A stretch of 35,429 bases of DNA from Pseudomonas sp. GM49 (GTDB lineage Bacteria > Pseudomonadota > Gammaproteobacteria > Pseudomonadales > Pseudomonadaceae): positions 1-35,429 of the forward strand of contig NZ_AKJL01000041.1 in NCBI RefSeq assembly GCF_000282355.1, written 5' to 3'. Each line of letters opens with the position of its first letter. The first letter of the stretch is position 1. Under the pieces are notes generated by a model. The model saw nothing but the letters and a program-made list of their open reading frames with translations, had not been told where the DNA came from and did not search any database. The translations under genes and the position numbers were made by a program. Of the stretch, positions 1 through 8,068 are shown piece after piece.

Positions 1-637
1 CGGGACGCACCGCCAGCGCCTGCCATTTCCAGTCGGCGGGCGCAGCCCAGCGCAAGCGCTTGAAGTCGAACGGCAGGTAACCGACGCAACAGCCTACGGA
101 ATCGACAAAGCGCCCACATAGGCGATGGGTGAGAAACCCCGAGAGCAGCAAAAATTTGTCGGTCGCCGCCCAGACCTCAGGCTGGTGGCGGGCGATCCAG
201 TTGGCCTCGGCCTGGGTGCGAAAGTAGTCCACCGTGGCTTGCGCGCCGACCAGCTTGAACAGCCAGCCCCACGGTCCCTTGATGCCGTCTTTGACTTCGG
301 CCTGGCGTTGATCGAGCCACAGGATCGCCGGGCGTAGCGGCTTGCCTTGGGCATCGACGTTGATCACCGTGCCGCGCTGGGTGGTCAGGGACACGCCGGC
401 AATCTGTGAACGATCGATGCCGGTTTGCTGCCACAACTGCTGGCAGGCCTCAGCCAATTTTGCCCAGTAATACTCCGGGTCCTGCTCGGCCCAGCCGGGT
501 TGAGTCGAGTAATAGGCCTGCAACTCGACCTTGCCTTTGCCCAGCAGATTGCCCTGCAGATCGAAGAGCAGCGCGCGCACGCTCTGGGTGCCATTGTCGA
601 TGGCCAGCAGGTAACGCTTGTTCGGGTGGTTATCCAT
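1..637 (-). CDS. FGGY-family carbohydrate kinase, N-terminal part (cut by window edge)
   Basis: This is the first 212 codons of a sugar or polyol kinase of the FGGY family; the C-terminal portion, including the expected catalytic aspartate region, lies outside the window. The N-terminus shows the phosphate-1 loop of the actin/hexokinase fold ([18 protein letters not shown], about residues 9-26), then the FGGY-type segment [15 protein letters not shown] and the conserved ILWLDQR. The ATG start is preceded by GAAGAGAG. It is the third gene of a minus-strand operon, 20 bp after a GlpD-like dehydrogenase, which itself overlaps an alkyl-DHAP-synthase-like oxidase. An FGGY kinase beside a GlpD-like enzyme recalls glycerol (GlpK/GlpD) and erythritol (EryA/EryB) pathways, so phosphorylation of a polyol or ketose is a reasonable inference. 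The substrate cannot be read from the sequence. Confidence 0.88.
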   Translation of the reverse strand, partial: MDNHPNKRYLLAIDNGTQSVRALLFDLQGNLLGKGKVELQAYYSTQPGWAEQDPEYYWAKLAEACQQLWQQTGIDRSQIAGVSLTTQRGTVINVDAQGKPLRPAILWLDQRQAEVKDGIKGPWGWLFKLVGAQATVDYFRTQAEANWIARHQPEVWAATDKFLLLSGFLTHRLCGRFVDSVGCCVGYLPFDFKRLRWAAPADWKWQALAVRP

Positions 638-657
638 GGAGCTCTCTTCAATGGGCA

Positions 658-2247
658 TCAATGCGCGGCATCCGGCAAACCATGATGGCGTTGCCACAAC
701 GCCCGATAACGCTGTAATTCCTGCTGCCAATGCTCATCGTCCCAGCCCAGTCGCGGTTGGCAGAGCTGGCGAATGGCGGCGAAATAATCCTCGCCACCGC
801 GCGGCAGCAACAGGCCCAGGCGGGTTCGGCGCAGCAGCAGGTCATCCAGGTGCAGGACCATTTCCGCCTCACACGCGAAGGCCAGCTCCACCCACAAGGT
901 GTCAGTGCCGCCGACGGTGTCATGGCCCAGTTCGACGAGCAGCTTCGCCAGCCTCGGCAGGTCACGGCCGTGCCGCCCGGCCAGGCGCCGCCACTGGTTG
1001 GCGCTGAGCCCCGGTATCGCCTGCGGCGGCACGACGGCGAACACCGGCGCGGCGTCATCATCGAAGGGGCGGTCGAGCATGCTCGCGCAGGCCTTGAGCA
1101 CTTCGATTGCCTGGGGGCGAAAGGTGGTCAGCTTGCCGCCGGCCAGGGTCACGCACCCAGGCTCCTGCCACAGCACATGCTCACGGGTTTCATTCGACGG
1201 TTTGAGTTCACCCGCAGCGCTGCCCACTACCGGGCGCACCCCCGACCAGGTCGACAGTACATCGGCAGCGACCACCCCGGCCTGGGGGAACTGTTGGCTG
1301 CAGGCCGCCAGCAGATAGTCGAGTTCATCAAAGCTGATGCTTGCGCTCTGGTCCAGATCGCCTTGATGATCGAGGTCCGTGGTGCCGACCACCGTGGCAC
1401 CCTCCCAAGGGAAAACGAACACCGGTCGACGGTCGCGCTCGTGCAGGAAGGTGAAGGCTTGCGCCACTGGCAGGCGCCAGCCCGGCAACAATAAATGACT
1501 GCCACGCAACGGGCGCAACTGGCGAGGGGCATCGGGCAGGCGCAAGCGCTCGGCCCACGCGCCGGTGGCCACGGCCAGCACACCACAACGCAATGTCAGT
1601 AATCCGCCACCCTCGCAGTCTTCGACCTGAACCCCGCAAACGCGCCCCTCTTCACGCAGCAATTGCTGCACGCGCACGCCGTTGAGCACCACGGCGCCGT
1701 CGGCCCGGGCCTCGCCCAATACGCGCATCACCAGACGGGCATCATCGGTCAGCGCATCGACAAAACAGGTGCCGCCCAGCAGGTCATCCTCCTTCACCCC
1801 GGGCGCCAGATAACGCAGTTGTTGCGCGTCATGGAAGCGATGGTTGCGCCGCCCGGCCAATGCGTCATAGATGGACAGCAAACCACCCAGCACCCGCGGT
1901 CCGGGAAAACCGCCACGGTAATGCGGCATCATGAAACTCATCGGCTCCACCAGCCCCGGCGCTTCGTCGAGCAGGCGCTGGCGTTCGCGGACCGAATCGC
2001 GGGTCAGCCGCCACTGGCCCTTGGCGATATAGCGCAAGCCGCCATGAACCATTTTCGAGGAGCGGCTGGAGGTGCCCCAGGCGAAATCGCGCTGCTCCAG
2101 CAGCAGGCAACACCACCCTCGGCGTGCGGCTTCACGCAGGATACCGGCGCCGCTGATGCCGCCGCCGATGACGATCAGGTCCCAGGTTTCATCCGCCAGC
2201 GTCGGCAGCACCTGCTGTCGCCACGCCGCGTTCCAGTCCAGGCTCAT
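658..2247 (-). CDS. GlpD-like FAD-dependent glycerol-3-phosphate dehydrogenase/oxidase family protein
   Basis: A 529-residue flavoprotein of the GlpD/DAO superfamily. It has the N-terminal dinucleotide-binding motif [13 protein letters not shown] (about residues 24-36 from the ATG start) and the GlpD signature [16 protein letters not shown], followed by the FAD-dependent oxidoreductase core ([11 protein letters not shown]) and a C-terminal helical cap like that of GlpD. Family members oxidise a polyol phosphate and pass electrons to quinone at the inner membrane or to oxygen. The ATG at 2247 is chosen because GGAG lies 8 nt upstream; a GTG at 2256 in the same frame would overlap the preceding stop codon. 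It is not a standard glpD context, since glpF, glpK and glpR are absent. The adjacent kinase and alkyl-DHAP-synthase-like oxidase suggest an uncharacterised phosphorylated polyol or glycerol-ether substrate. Confidence 0.85.
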   Translation of the reverse strand: MSLDWNAAWRQQVLPTLADETWDLIVIGGGISGAGILREAARRGWCCLLLEQRDFAWGTSSRSSKMVHGGLRYIAKGQWRLTRDSVRERQRLLDEAPGLVEPMSFMMPHYRGGFPGPRVLGGLLSIYDALAGRRNHRFHDAQQLRYLAPGVKEDDLLGGTCFVDALTDDARLVMRVLGEARADGAVVLNGVRVQQLLREEGRVCGVQVEDCEGGGLLTLRCGVLAVATGAWAERLRLPDAPRQLRPLRGSHLLLPGWRLPVAQAFTFLHERDRRPVFVFPWEGATVVGTTDLDHQGDLDQSASISFDELDYLLAACSQQFPQAGVVAADVLSTWSGVRPVVGSAAGELKPSNETREHVLWQEPGCVTLAGGKLTTFRPQAIEVLKACASMLDRPFDDDAAPVFAVVPPQAIPGLSANQWRRLAGRHGRDLPRLAKLLVELGHDTVGGTDTLWVELAFACEAEMVLHLDDLLLRRTRLGLLLPRGGEDYFAAIRQLCQPRLGWDDEHWQQELQRYRALWQRHHGLPDAAH

Positions 2248-2252
2248 GGCCG

Positions 2253-3848
2253 TCACTCCTGCAACAGCGTGCCAGGGTTCAATCGCCCGGCCGGATCAAA
2301 ATGCCGACTCAGTGCCTGCAGGGTGTCCATCGCCAGCGCGCCCTTCTCCCGCCGCAGGTACGGCGCATGGTCCTTGCCCACGCCATGCTGGTGACTGATG
2401 GTGCCGTGGTTGTCGACGATGGTCTGGCTGGCCGCCTGCTTGAGTGCCTGCCAGCGCGCCAGGGTGGCGGGGTAGTCCGCCGCCGGGCGAAACACATAAG
2501 TGGTGTAGATGCTCGATCCTTCGCCGTAGACATGGGAAAGGTGGGTGAAGACATGCACCCGCTCGCCTTCGGCAGCCAGGGCGTCGCGCAGGCTGTTTTC
2601 GATAAGCGTGAGGAGGTGATCGACGTTGCTCCAGTCAGTGGCCGTTTCCAGGGTGTCCACCACGTAACCGGCGTTCCACAAGTTTTCGCGCAGGTAGGGA
2701 AAACGAAAACGATTCTGTGCCCACTTCTTGCCGAGCAAGGTCCCGGTAAACACCCCGCCGAAAGACTTGAGGTGCCGCCGGGCCTGACGCAGGGACAACG
2801 CATTTTGCCGGCGATTGCCGGTGACGCCGAACGTCAACAGGCATTTGCCCTCACCGGCACCGCGCAGGGCCAGGTACTTTTCCAGCCAGGCAATCTGCTG
2901 CGGGTGGCCGGCCAGCGCCAGCTGGGTTTCGGTTTCCACCGCGTTGGACAAGCGCAGCATCGACAACGGCACGCGTGCCTGGGCCAACTGGCGGATGGCT
3001 TGCAGCGCCTTGGGCCAATCGGGCAGAAACACCCCATAGAAACGTTCATCGGCGGGCAGTGCGCTGACCCGCACCTTGACCTCGGAAATGATCCCGAAAC
3101 GGCCCTCACAACCCAACACCACCTCGCGCAGATCGGGTCCGGCAGCCGAGGCCGGAAACGAGGTGATTTGCAAAGGTCCGGCAAAGGTTTCCAGGGTCCC
3201 ACCGGCAAACAGTTGCTCGATGCGCCCATAGCGCAACGACTGCTGGCCACTGGAACGGCTGGCGACCCAACCGCCCACGGTCGACAGCTCCCACGACTGC
3301 GGGAAATGCCCCAGGGTGTAGCCGCGGGCACGCAGCTGACTTTCCACCTGCGGCCCACTGGCACCAGGGCCGAAGGTGGCCAGCAGGCTCTGTTCGTCGA
3401 GGTCGAGCAAGCGGTTCATCCGCGCCAGCGAAACCGTCACCACCGGCCGCGTAGAATTCGGCGGATTGATGTGCCCCGCCACTGAGGTGCCGCCACCATA
3501 CGGAATCAGGCACAGGTCCTGCTCATGGGCGAGCGCCAGCAACTGGCGAATCTGTTCAGCGGTTTCGGGGAATGCTACGGCGTCGGGATAACTCCCCAAC
3601 GCGCCCTCACGCAACGCCAGCCAGTCCGGCAGGCTCTGCCCCCGGGCATGCAGCAAACGATCATGGGCATCCACGCTGTACAAGAAGTGTTGCTGCAACC
3701 GCGACGGGGGCACGCGGGCCAATGCCGTCTCAAGCGTCGCATCGGGCAGCGCTCGACCGTCACCTACCCGCCGGGCGAGAAAACTCGCGCCCTGGGCCGG
3801 CAGTTCGACCACCGTGGTTGCATCTCCCCAGCCGTTCCAGCGTCGCAT
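2253..3848 (-). CDS. FAD-binding oxidase, alkyldihydroxyacetonephosphate synthase (AGPS)-like
   Basis: A 531-residue member of the vanillyl-alcohol-oxidase/FAD-type-4 superfamily. A PCMH-type FAD domain spans about residues 85-265 (LIPYGGGTSVAGHI; the STVGGWVASRSSGQQSLRYG segment; GCEGRFGIISEVKVRV). A substrate/cap domain follows, with the C-terminal motif ISHQHGVGKDHAPYL, equivalent to the histidine-rich active-site motif of alkyl-DHAP synthases. AGPS enzymes make the ether bond of ether lipids by exchanging the acyl group of acyl-DHAP for a fatty alcohol. Pseudomonads are not known as plasmalogen producers, so an oxidase on a hydroxy acid or glycerol ether is equally possible. It is the first gene of the operon and its stop overlaps the next gene's alternative start. 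The promoter should lie in the 210-bp divergent gap to the AraC gene. Confidence 0.82.
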   Translation of the reverse strand: MRRWNGWGDATTVVELPAQGASFLARRVGDGRALPDATLETALARVPPSRLQQHFLYSVDAHDRLLHARGQSLPDWLALREGALGSYPDAVAFPETAEQIRQLLALAHEQDLCLIPYGGGTSVAGHINPPNSTRPVVTVSLARMNRLLDLDEQSLLATFGPGASGPQVESQLRARGYTLGHFPQSWELSTVGGWVASRSSGQQSLRYGRIEQLFAGGTLETFAGPLQITSFPASAAGPDLREVVLGCEGRFGIISEVKVRVSALPADERFYGVFLPDWPKALQAIRQLAQARVPLSMLRLSNAVETETQLALAGHPQQIAWLEKYLALRGAGEGKCLLTFGVTGNRRQNALSLRQARRHLKSFGGVFTGTLLGKKWAQNRFRFPYLRENLWNAGYVVDTLETATDWSNVDHLLTLIENSLRDALAAEGERVHVFTHLSHVYGEGSSIYTTYVFRPAADYPATLARWQALKQAASQTIVDNHGTISHQHGVGKDHAPYLRREKGALAMDTLQALSRHFDPAGRLNPGTLLQE

Positions 3849-4058
3849 GCGTGTGTCCTTTTGCGGTTCTGATCAGTGATATTTCAGGCCCCCATACTAG
3901 TCAGCCGCCGGAAAGTGTCACGGTCGCATCGGGCCAGTTCGAGTAGCCAATTGAGTCAAACGTCGCGCAGGCGTCAGCCATTTACTTTAGCCGTGGTTTC
4001 AAATTACCTTTCAGGGCATTCATCCGCGCACGCGGGCCTTGATCAAAGGAATACGATC

Positions 4059-5087
4059 ATGCAATCCCTGGGCTTCACTTCAGTTCCGCCGCTGCTCAAA
4101 TACCTGCGTCATGCTGAACAACTGGGCATGGCCATCGAGCCTGCGTTGACGGCAGCCGGGTTGCAGGCACAGCAATTGAGTGACAACAGCCTGCGGTTGC
4201 CGGGTGAAGCCCATGAACGACTGCTCGATTATTTCTGCGAACACTCGTGCGATCCGTTGTTCGGTCTCAACGCCGCACGTTTTGTGTTGCCCAACTCCTG
4301 GAGCGTGCTGGGTTACATCACCATGAACTGCGCGACACTGGGCGACGCCATGAGCCGCATCATGCCGTTCGAGAAGCTAGTGGGAGACATGGGCGTCAGC
4401 CGTGCCGAGGTGCAGGACAGCGACGTGCACCTGATCTGGACATGCCGCCATCAACGCCCGCGAATTCGCCGGCACCTGGTGGAAAACGTGCTCGGTTCCT
4501 GGCTGCAATACGCGCGCTGGATCGCCGATACGCAAATGTCGCCGGCTGCCGTCTGGCTGGAGCATGCCTGTCCGGCCGACACGACGCTGGCACAGTACGA
4601 GCAGTTCTTCGACTGTCCGGTATTGTTCGACCAGCCTTATTCGGCGCTGATTGTGCCGTTGCCGTACTTGCAGTTGCCATTGCGCCAGGCCGATGCGCAA
4701 TTGCTGCGCACGCTGGAAGAACATGCCCTGGGATTGATGGCCACACTGGAGGACGCGTCGCTGGAACAGCGCGTTAAAAGCATCCTGCGCCAGTTGCTCA
4801 AGGAAGGTTTGCCACGCAAGGAGCAGGTGGCCGAGCATCTCGCTGTGTCAGTGCGCACGCTGCAACGTCAGCTGCATCAGGCCGGTACGTCGTACCAGCA
4901 GATCCTCGATGACCTGCGCCAGGAACTGGCCGAGCATTACCTGCTCAACAGCACCCTGCCGATTCAGGACATCGCCCAATACCTGGGTTTCACCGAACCC
5001 CGCTCGTTTCACCGCACGTTCAAAAGCCGGCGCGGGATGCCGCCCGGCGAGTTTCGCCAAACCCACCGGGTACCAAACGAAGGCTGA
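4059..5087 (+). CDS. AraC-family regulator with arabinose-binding-like N-terminal domain (OruR/ArgR type layout)
   Basis: A 342-residue transcription factor. The N-terminal two thirds resembles the Arabinose_bd (PF12625-type) sensor domain found in OruR-like regulators (LGFTSVPPLLKYLRHAEQLG, then a long alpha/beta region). The C-terminus carries two helix-turn-helix motifs (EQVAEHLAVSVRTLQRQLHQAG and PIQDIAQYLGFTEPRSFHR). The ATG at 4059 is preferred over upstream in-frame starts because AAAGGA sits 8 nt before it and the domain begins there. It is transcribed divergently from the AGPS-like/GlpD-like/FGGY operon with 210 bp between start codons, the usual arrangement for a local activator. 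No convincing direct-repeat operator was found in that gap. The stop codon falls inside a short tandem repeat. Confidence 0.88.
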   Translation: MQSLGFTSVPPLLKYLRHAEQLGMAIEPALTAAGLQAQQLSDNSLRLPGEAHERLLDYFCEHSCDPLFGLNAARFVLPNSWSVLGYITMNCATLGDAMSRIMPFEKLVGDMGVSRAEVQDSDVHLIWTCRHQRPRIRRHLVENVLGSWLQYARWIADTQMSPAAVWLEHACPADTTLAQYEQFFDCPVLFDQPYSALIVPLPYLQLPLRQADAQLLRTLEEHALGLMATLEDASLEQRVKSILRQLLKEGLPRKEQVAEHLAVSVRTLQRQLHQAGTSYQQILDDLRQELAEHYLLNSTLPIQDIAQYLGFTEPRSFHRTFKSRRGMPPGEFRQTHRVPNEG

Positions 5088-5132
5088 AGGCTTAAGTCTG
5101 AGGGGCTGAAGGCTCAAGGGTTGAAGGTTCAG
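5083..5132. repeat. Three imperfect tandem copies of a 13-14 bp unit
   Basis: The units are GCTGAAGGCTTAAG (5083-5096), GCTGAAGGCTCAAG (5105-5118) and GTTGAAGGTTCAG (5120-5132). They link the stop codon of the AraC gene to the stop codon of the convergent glyoxalase-fold gene, filling the 41-bp intergenic gap. They look like local slippage duplication; no function is evident. Confidence 0.7.
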
Positions 5133-5497
5133 AGACTGATCGCGTTGGTGAACACCAACCGATTGCCGAACGGGTCGGCGATGGTCATGTCCTGGCTGCC
5201 CCACGGCATGGCCTGAATCTGTGGATGGGAAAACCTGTACTCCTTGGCCAACAGTTGCTGTTGAAACTTCTCCAACTCATCCGTCTCGATTCGCAGCGCA
5301 GAACCCGGCGTGCTGTCGCCATGGTGTTCGGACAAGTGCAGCACACATTCGCCACGGGAGATTTGCAGGTACAGCGGGAAATTCGCTTCGAATCGATGCT
5401 GCCAGTCGATCTTGAAGCCGAGGAAATCAACGTAGAACTCCACTGCCTTGGCTTCGTCGAAAATGCGCAGGATCGGAGTGGTTTTGCCGAAGCTCAT
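5129..5497 (-). CDS. Glyoxalase/bleomycin-resistance-fold protein
   Basis: A 122-residue single-domain protein of the vicinal-oxygen-chelate fold. Recognisable features are the first beta-alpha module (TTPILRIFDEAKAVEFYVDFLGF, written here as a span of residues 6-28), a DWQHRFE segment, the LYLQISRGECVLHLSEHHGD strand pair and the C-terminal DPFGNRLVF typical of the family. Its size matches bleomycin-binding proteins (about 120-125 residues) of the Glyoxalase_7 group. Such proteins bind small hydrophobic or glycopeptide ligands as dimers, but the natural ligand here is not known. The start ATG has GGGAG 8 nt upstream; in-frame upstream codons run through a REP hairpin and are not likely to be translated. 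It is convergent with the AraC gene. Confidence 0.85.
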   Translation of the reverse strand: MSFGKTTPILRIFDEAKAVEFYVDFLGFKIDWQHRFEANFPLYLQISRGECVLHLSEHHGDSTPGSALRIETDELEKFQQQLLAKEYRFSHPQIQAMPWGSQDMTIADPFGNRLVFTNAISL

Positions 5498-5524
5498 CGA
5501 GTTGCTCCCAGACTGTGAAAGACC

Positions 5525-5624
5525 TGTAGGAGCGAGCTTGCTCGCGATGGTCGTTAATGATGACGCGTGTCTACTGGGTAAACGCTGCGCTCTTTTGTCC
5601 ATCGCGAGCAAGCTCGCTCCTACA
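5525..5624. repeat. REP-type inverted repeat pair (BIME-like)
   Basis: Two perfect 26-bp arms (5525-5550 and 5599-5624) face each other across a 48-bp spacer. Each arm contains the internal palindrome GAGCGAGCTTGCTCGC, the core of a common Pseudomonas REP. These arms begin TGTAGGAG, whereas the other copies of this core in the window begin TGTGGGAG. The pair lies upstream of the glyoxalase-fold gene and downstream of the D-aminoacylase gene. Confidence 0.9.
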
Positions 5625-5734
5625 AAATACGTAACCGAACAGCAATGATAGTCGGACTTGATATCAGTCCTTCGGCGCGGAAACGCCATTCTTTAGCATC
5701 AAAGTGCCATCACTGTGACGCAGTCCTCGAAACG

Positions 5735-7192
5735 TCACTGAAACCCTGTGCGCAAATCCCCTTCCCGGGCCAGGAACCGCCCTTCCCTGCGCCCGTTGGC
5801 CTGGCCATCGCGGTAACTCAACACACCGTTGACCCATACGCCCTCGATGCCTTGCGCCGCCCGCTGCGGATCGTTGAAATCGGCGACATCACGGATGGTC
5901 GCCGGATCGAACAACACCAGGTCGGCCCAATGGCCTTCGCGGATTTCCCCGCGCTCCTTCAAACCAAAGCGTGCCGCCGACAGTCCGGTCATTTTGTGCA
6001 CAGCGGTGTGCAGCGGGAACAGTCCTACGTCACGGCTGAAATGTCCGAGCACCCGGGGGAATGCGCCCCACAAGCGTGGGTGCGGAAACGGGTCTTCCGG
6101 CAAGCCGTCGGAGCCGACCATCGACAGCGGATGCGCGAGGATTCTGCGCACATCCGCCTCATCCATTCCGTAGTACACCGCACCGGCCGGTTGCAGTTGG
6201 CGGGCGGCCTCCAGCAACGACAGATTCCATTCGGCGGCAATGTCCATCAGGTCGCGGCCGCCCATCTGCGGATGCGGAGTCGACCAGGTAATGGTGATGC
6301 GGTGGGCATCGGTCACCTGCTTGAGGTCCAGGGTCGATGAGCTCGCGGCATAGGGATAACAGTCGCATCCCACCGGGTGGGTCTTCGCCGCCTCTTCGAG
6401 GGACGCCAACAGCTGCGGACTACGCCCCCAGTTACCGGCGCCGGCGCATTTGAGGTGGGAAATGATCACCGGGCTTTGCGCATGACGACCGATCTGGAAC
6501 GCCTCGTTCATGGCCTCCAGCACCGGTTCGAATTCGCTGCGCAAATGGGTGGTGTAGACCGCACCAAACGCCGACAACTCTTCGGTCAGTTGCATCACTT
6601 CATCGGTCGATGCCGAGAAGGCGCTGGCATAGGCAAGGCCGGTGGACAGGCCCAACGCGCCGGCCTCAAGGCTGTCGCGCAGTTGCTCGCGCATCGCGGC
6701 GATTTCATCCGCCGTGGCGGTGCGGAACAGGTCGTCCAGATGATTGCTGCGCAATGCCGTGTGGCCCACCAGCGCCGCAACGTTCAGCGTAGTGTTCGCC
6801 GCTTCGACCGCCGCGCGGTAGTCGCGGAAGGTCGGATAAACGAACGCAGCAGCCGTGCCGAGCAGGTTCATCGGGTCCGGCGGATCGCCGCGCAGACTCA
6901 CCGGCGAAGCACTGATCCCGCAGTTGCCGACAATGACCGTGGTCACGCCCTGGCTGAGCTTGGGCAGCATCTGCGGTTGGCGAATGACCACGGTGTCGTC
7001 ATGGGTGTGCACGTCGATGAAACCCGGCGCCAGCACATGGCCCAGCGCGTCGATTTCCTCGCTGGCGTGGGCATCGCACAGGTCGCCGATACGCTCGATG
7101 CGACCATTCAGAATCGCCACGTCGGCGGGGTAACCAGGGTTGTTGCTGCCATCGATGATCAGGGCGTTGCGAATCAGCGTGTCGTACTGCAT
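5735..7192 (-). CDS. D-aminoacylase (N-acyl-D-amino-acid deacylase)
   Basis: A 485-residue amidohydrolase that hydrolyses N-acyl-D-amino acids to D-amino acids and a carboxylate. Metal and catalytic residues of the family are all present: H62 and H64 in GFIDVHTHDD, C91 in VGNCGIS (the metal-bridging cysteine), H216 in YTTHLRSE, H246 in ISHLKCAG and D362 in VGSDGLPEDPFPHPR. The N-terminal beta-sandwich starts at MQYDTLIRNALIIDG and the C-terminal part of the sandwich ends with HWADLVLFDP. The length matches the Alcaligenes enzyme class of about 480 residues. The ATG has GGGAG about 7 nt upstream, inside the end of the preceding rpiR-type gene, from whose stop it is separated by one base, so the two are translationally linked. 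N-acyl-D-glutamate or -aspartate specificity is possible. Confidence 0.92.
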   Translation of the reverse strand: MQYDTLIRNALIIDGSNNPGYPADVAILNGRIERIGDLCDAHASEEIDALGHVLAPGFIDVHTHDDTVVIRQPQMLPKLSQGVTTVIVGNCGISASPVSLRGDPPDPMNLLGTAAAFVYPTFRDYRAAVEAANTTLNVAALVGHTALRSNHLDDLFRTATADEIAAMREQLRDSLEAGALGLSTGLAYASAFSASTDEVMQLTEELSAFGAVYTTHLRSEFEPVLEAMNEAFQIGRHAQSPVIISHLKCAGAGNWGRSPQLLASLEEAAKTHPVGCDCYPYAASSSTLDLKQVTDAHRITITWSTPHPQMGGRDLMDIAAEWNLSLLEAARQLQPAGAVYYGMDEADVRRILAHPLSMVGSDGLPEDPFPHPRLWGAFPRVLGHFSRDVGLFPLHTAVHKMTGLSAARFGLKERGEIREGHWADLVLFDPATIRDVADFNDPQRAAQGIEGVWVNGVLSYRDGQANGRREGRFLAREGDLRTGFQ

Positions 7193-7193
7193 G

Positions 7194-8054
7194 TCAGTCT
7201 CCCAGCGGCAAGTGATCGTCGCCGCCGCGGTATTCGTCGAGGGCGAGTTTGATTCGCCGCAGACGTTCTTGATTGTCTTCAGGGTTGGCCAGGGCCAGCT
7301 CGGTGGCGAGCACATCGATGGCCAGCAGCATGCCGTAGCGCGCCGCCGTGGGTTTGTAGATGAACGAGGTTTCGGCACTTTGCAGGGGCAGGACGATGTC
7401 GGCCAGTTGCGCCAGCGGCGAATCACCGCGAGTGATGGCCAGGATGCGCGCGCCGTAGTTGTGCGCCAGCTCCACCGTTTCAATCAGCTCTGGGGTGATA
7501 CCGGTGAGCGAACAGACAATCACCACATGTTCGGCGCTGAGGCTGGCGGCGGTGACGCGCATCATCACCGCATCGTGGCACGCCGTGATCGGATAGCCGA
7601 GGCGCACCAGGCGCACTTGCAGTTCATCGCTGCACAGGGTCGAGCAGCCGCCCATGCCGAAAGCGTGAATCATCCGCGCCTTGCCCAGCAGTTTCACCGC
7701 ATCGGCGAAACGCGACTCATCGAATGCCGCCAGGTGCTGGCGCAAGGTCGATTCGATGTCGCCGACGATTTGCCCGTAGAACGCCGACTGCTCGGGCGTG
7801 CCCGCCGGGTCGAGAAACCGGCTGCCGACACCGCTGGCCTGGGCCAGTTGCAAACGCAAGTCACGCAGATCCTTGCAACCGACCGTGCGGGCGAAACGCG
7901 ACAGCGTGGCGCTGCTGACCTCTGCCCGCAGCGCCAGTTCATCGAGGCTGGCGGAGGCGGCAAATCCTACGTCGTCGAGCATCAGGCGTGCGATGCGTCC
8001 TTCACCGGCACTGAAGGAATCCTGACGGGCGCGGATCTGGTAGAGGATGTCCAT
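7194..8054 (-). CDS. MurR/RpiR-family transcriptional regulator
   Basis: A 286-residue regulator. An N-terminal RpiR helix-turn-helix lies at about residues 35-65 (SLDELALRAEVSSATLSRFARTVG). A SIS sugar-isomerase-like ligand domain covers about residues 115-250 (ARMIHAFGMGGCSTLCSDEL, then VVIVCSLTGITPELIETVELAH). Proteins of this kind sense phosphosugars or related metabolites. It sits between the gntP-type transporter and the D-aminoacylase in one minus-strand operon, an arrangement often seen for the regulator of D-amino-acid acyl derivative use. The ATG has GGAG 8 nt upstream. Candidate binding sites are the palindrome and direct repeats upstream of the operon. Confidence 0.92.
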   Translation of the reverse strand: MDILYQIRARQDSFSAGEGRIARLMLDDVGFAASASLDELALRAEVSSATLSRFARTVGCKDLRDLRLQLAQASGVGSRFLDPAGTPEQSAFYGQIVGDIESTLRQHLAAFDESRFADAVKLLGKARMIHAFGMGGCSTLCSDELQVRLVRLGYPITACHDAVMMRVTAASLSAEHVVIVCSLTGITPELIETVELAHNYGARILAITRGDSPLAQLADIVLPLQSAETSFIYKPTAARYGMLLAIDVLATELALANPEDNQERLRRIKLALDEYRGGDDHLPLGD

Positions 8055-8068
8055 GCGGGTGGCTCCGG

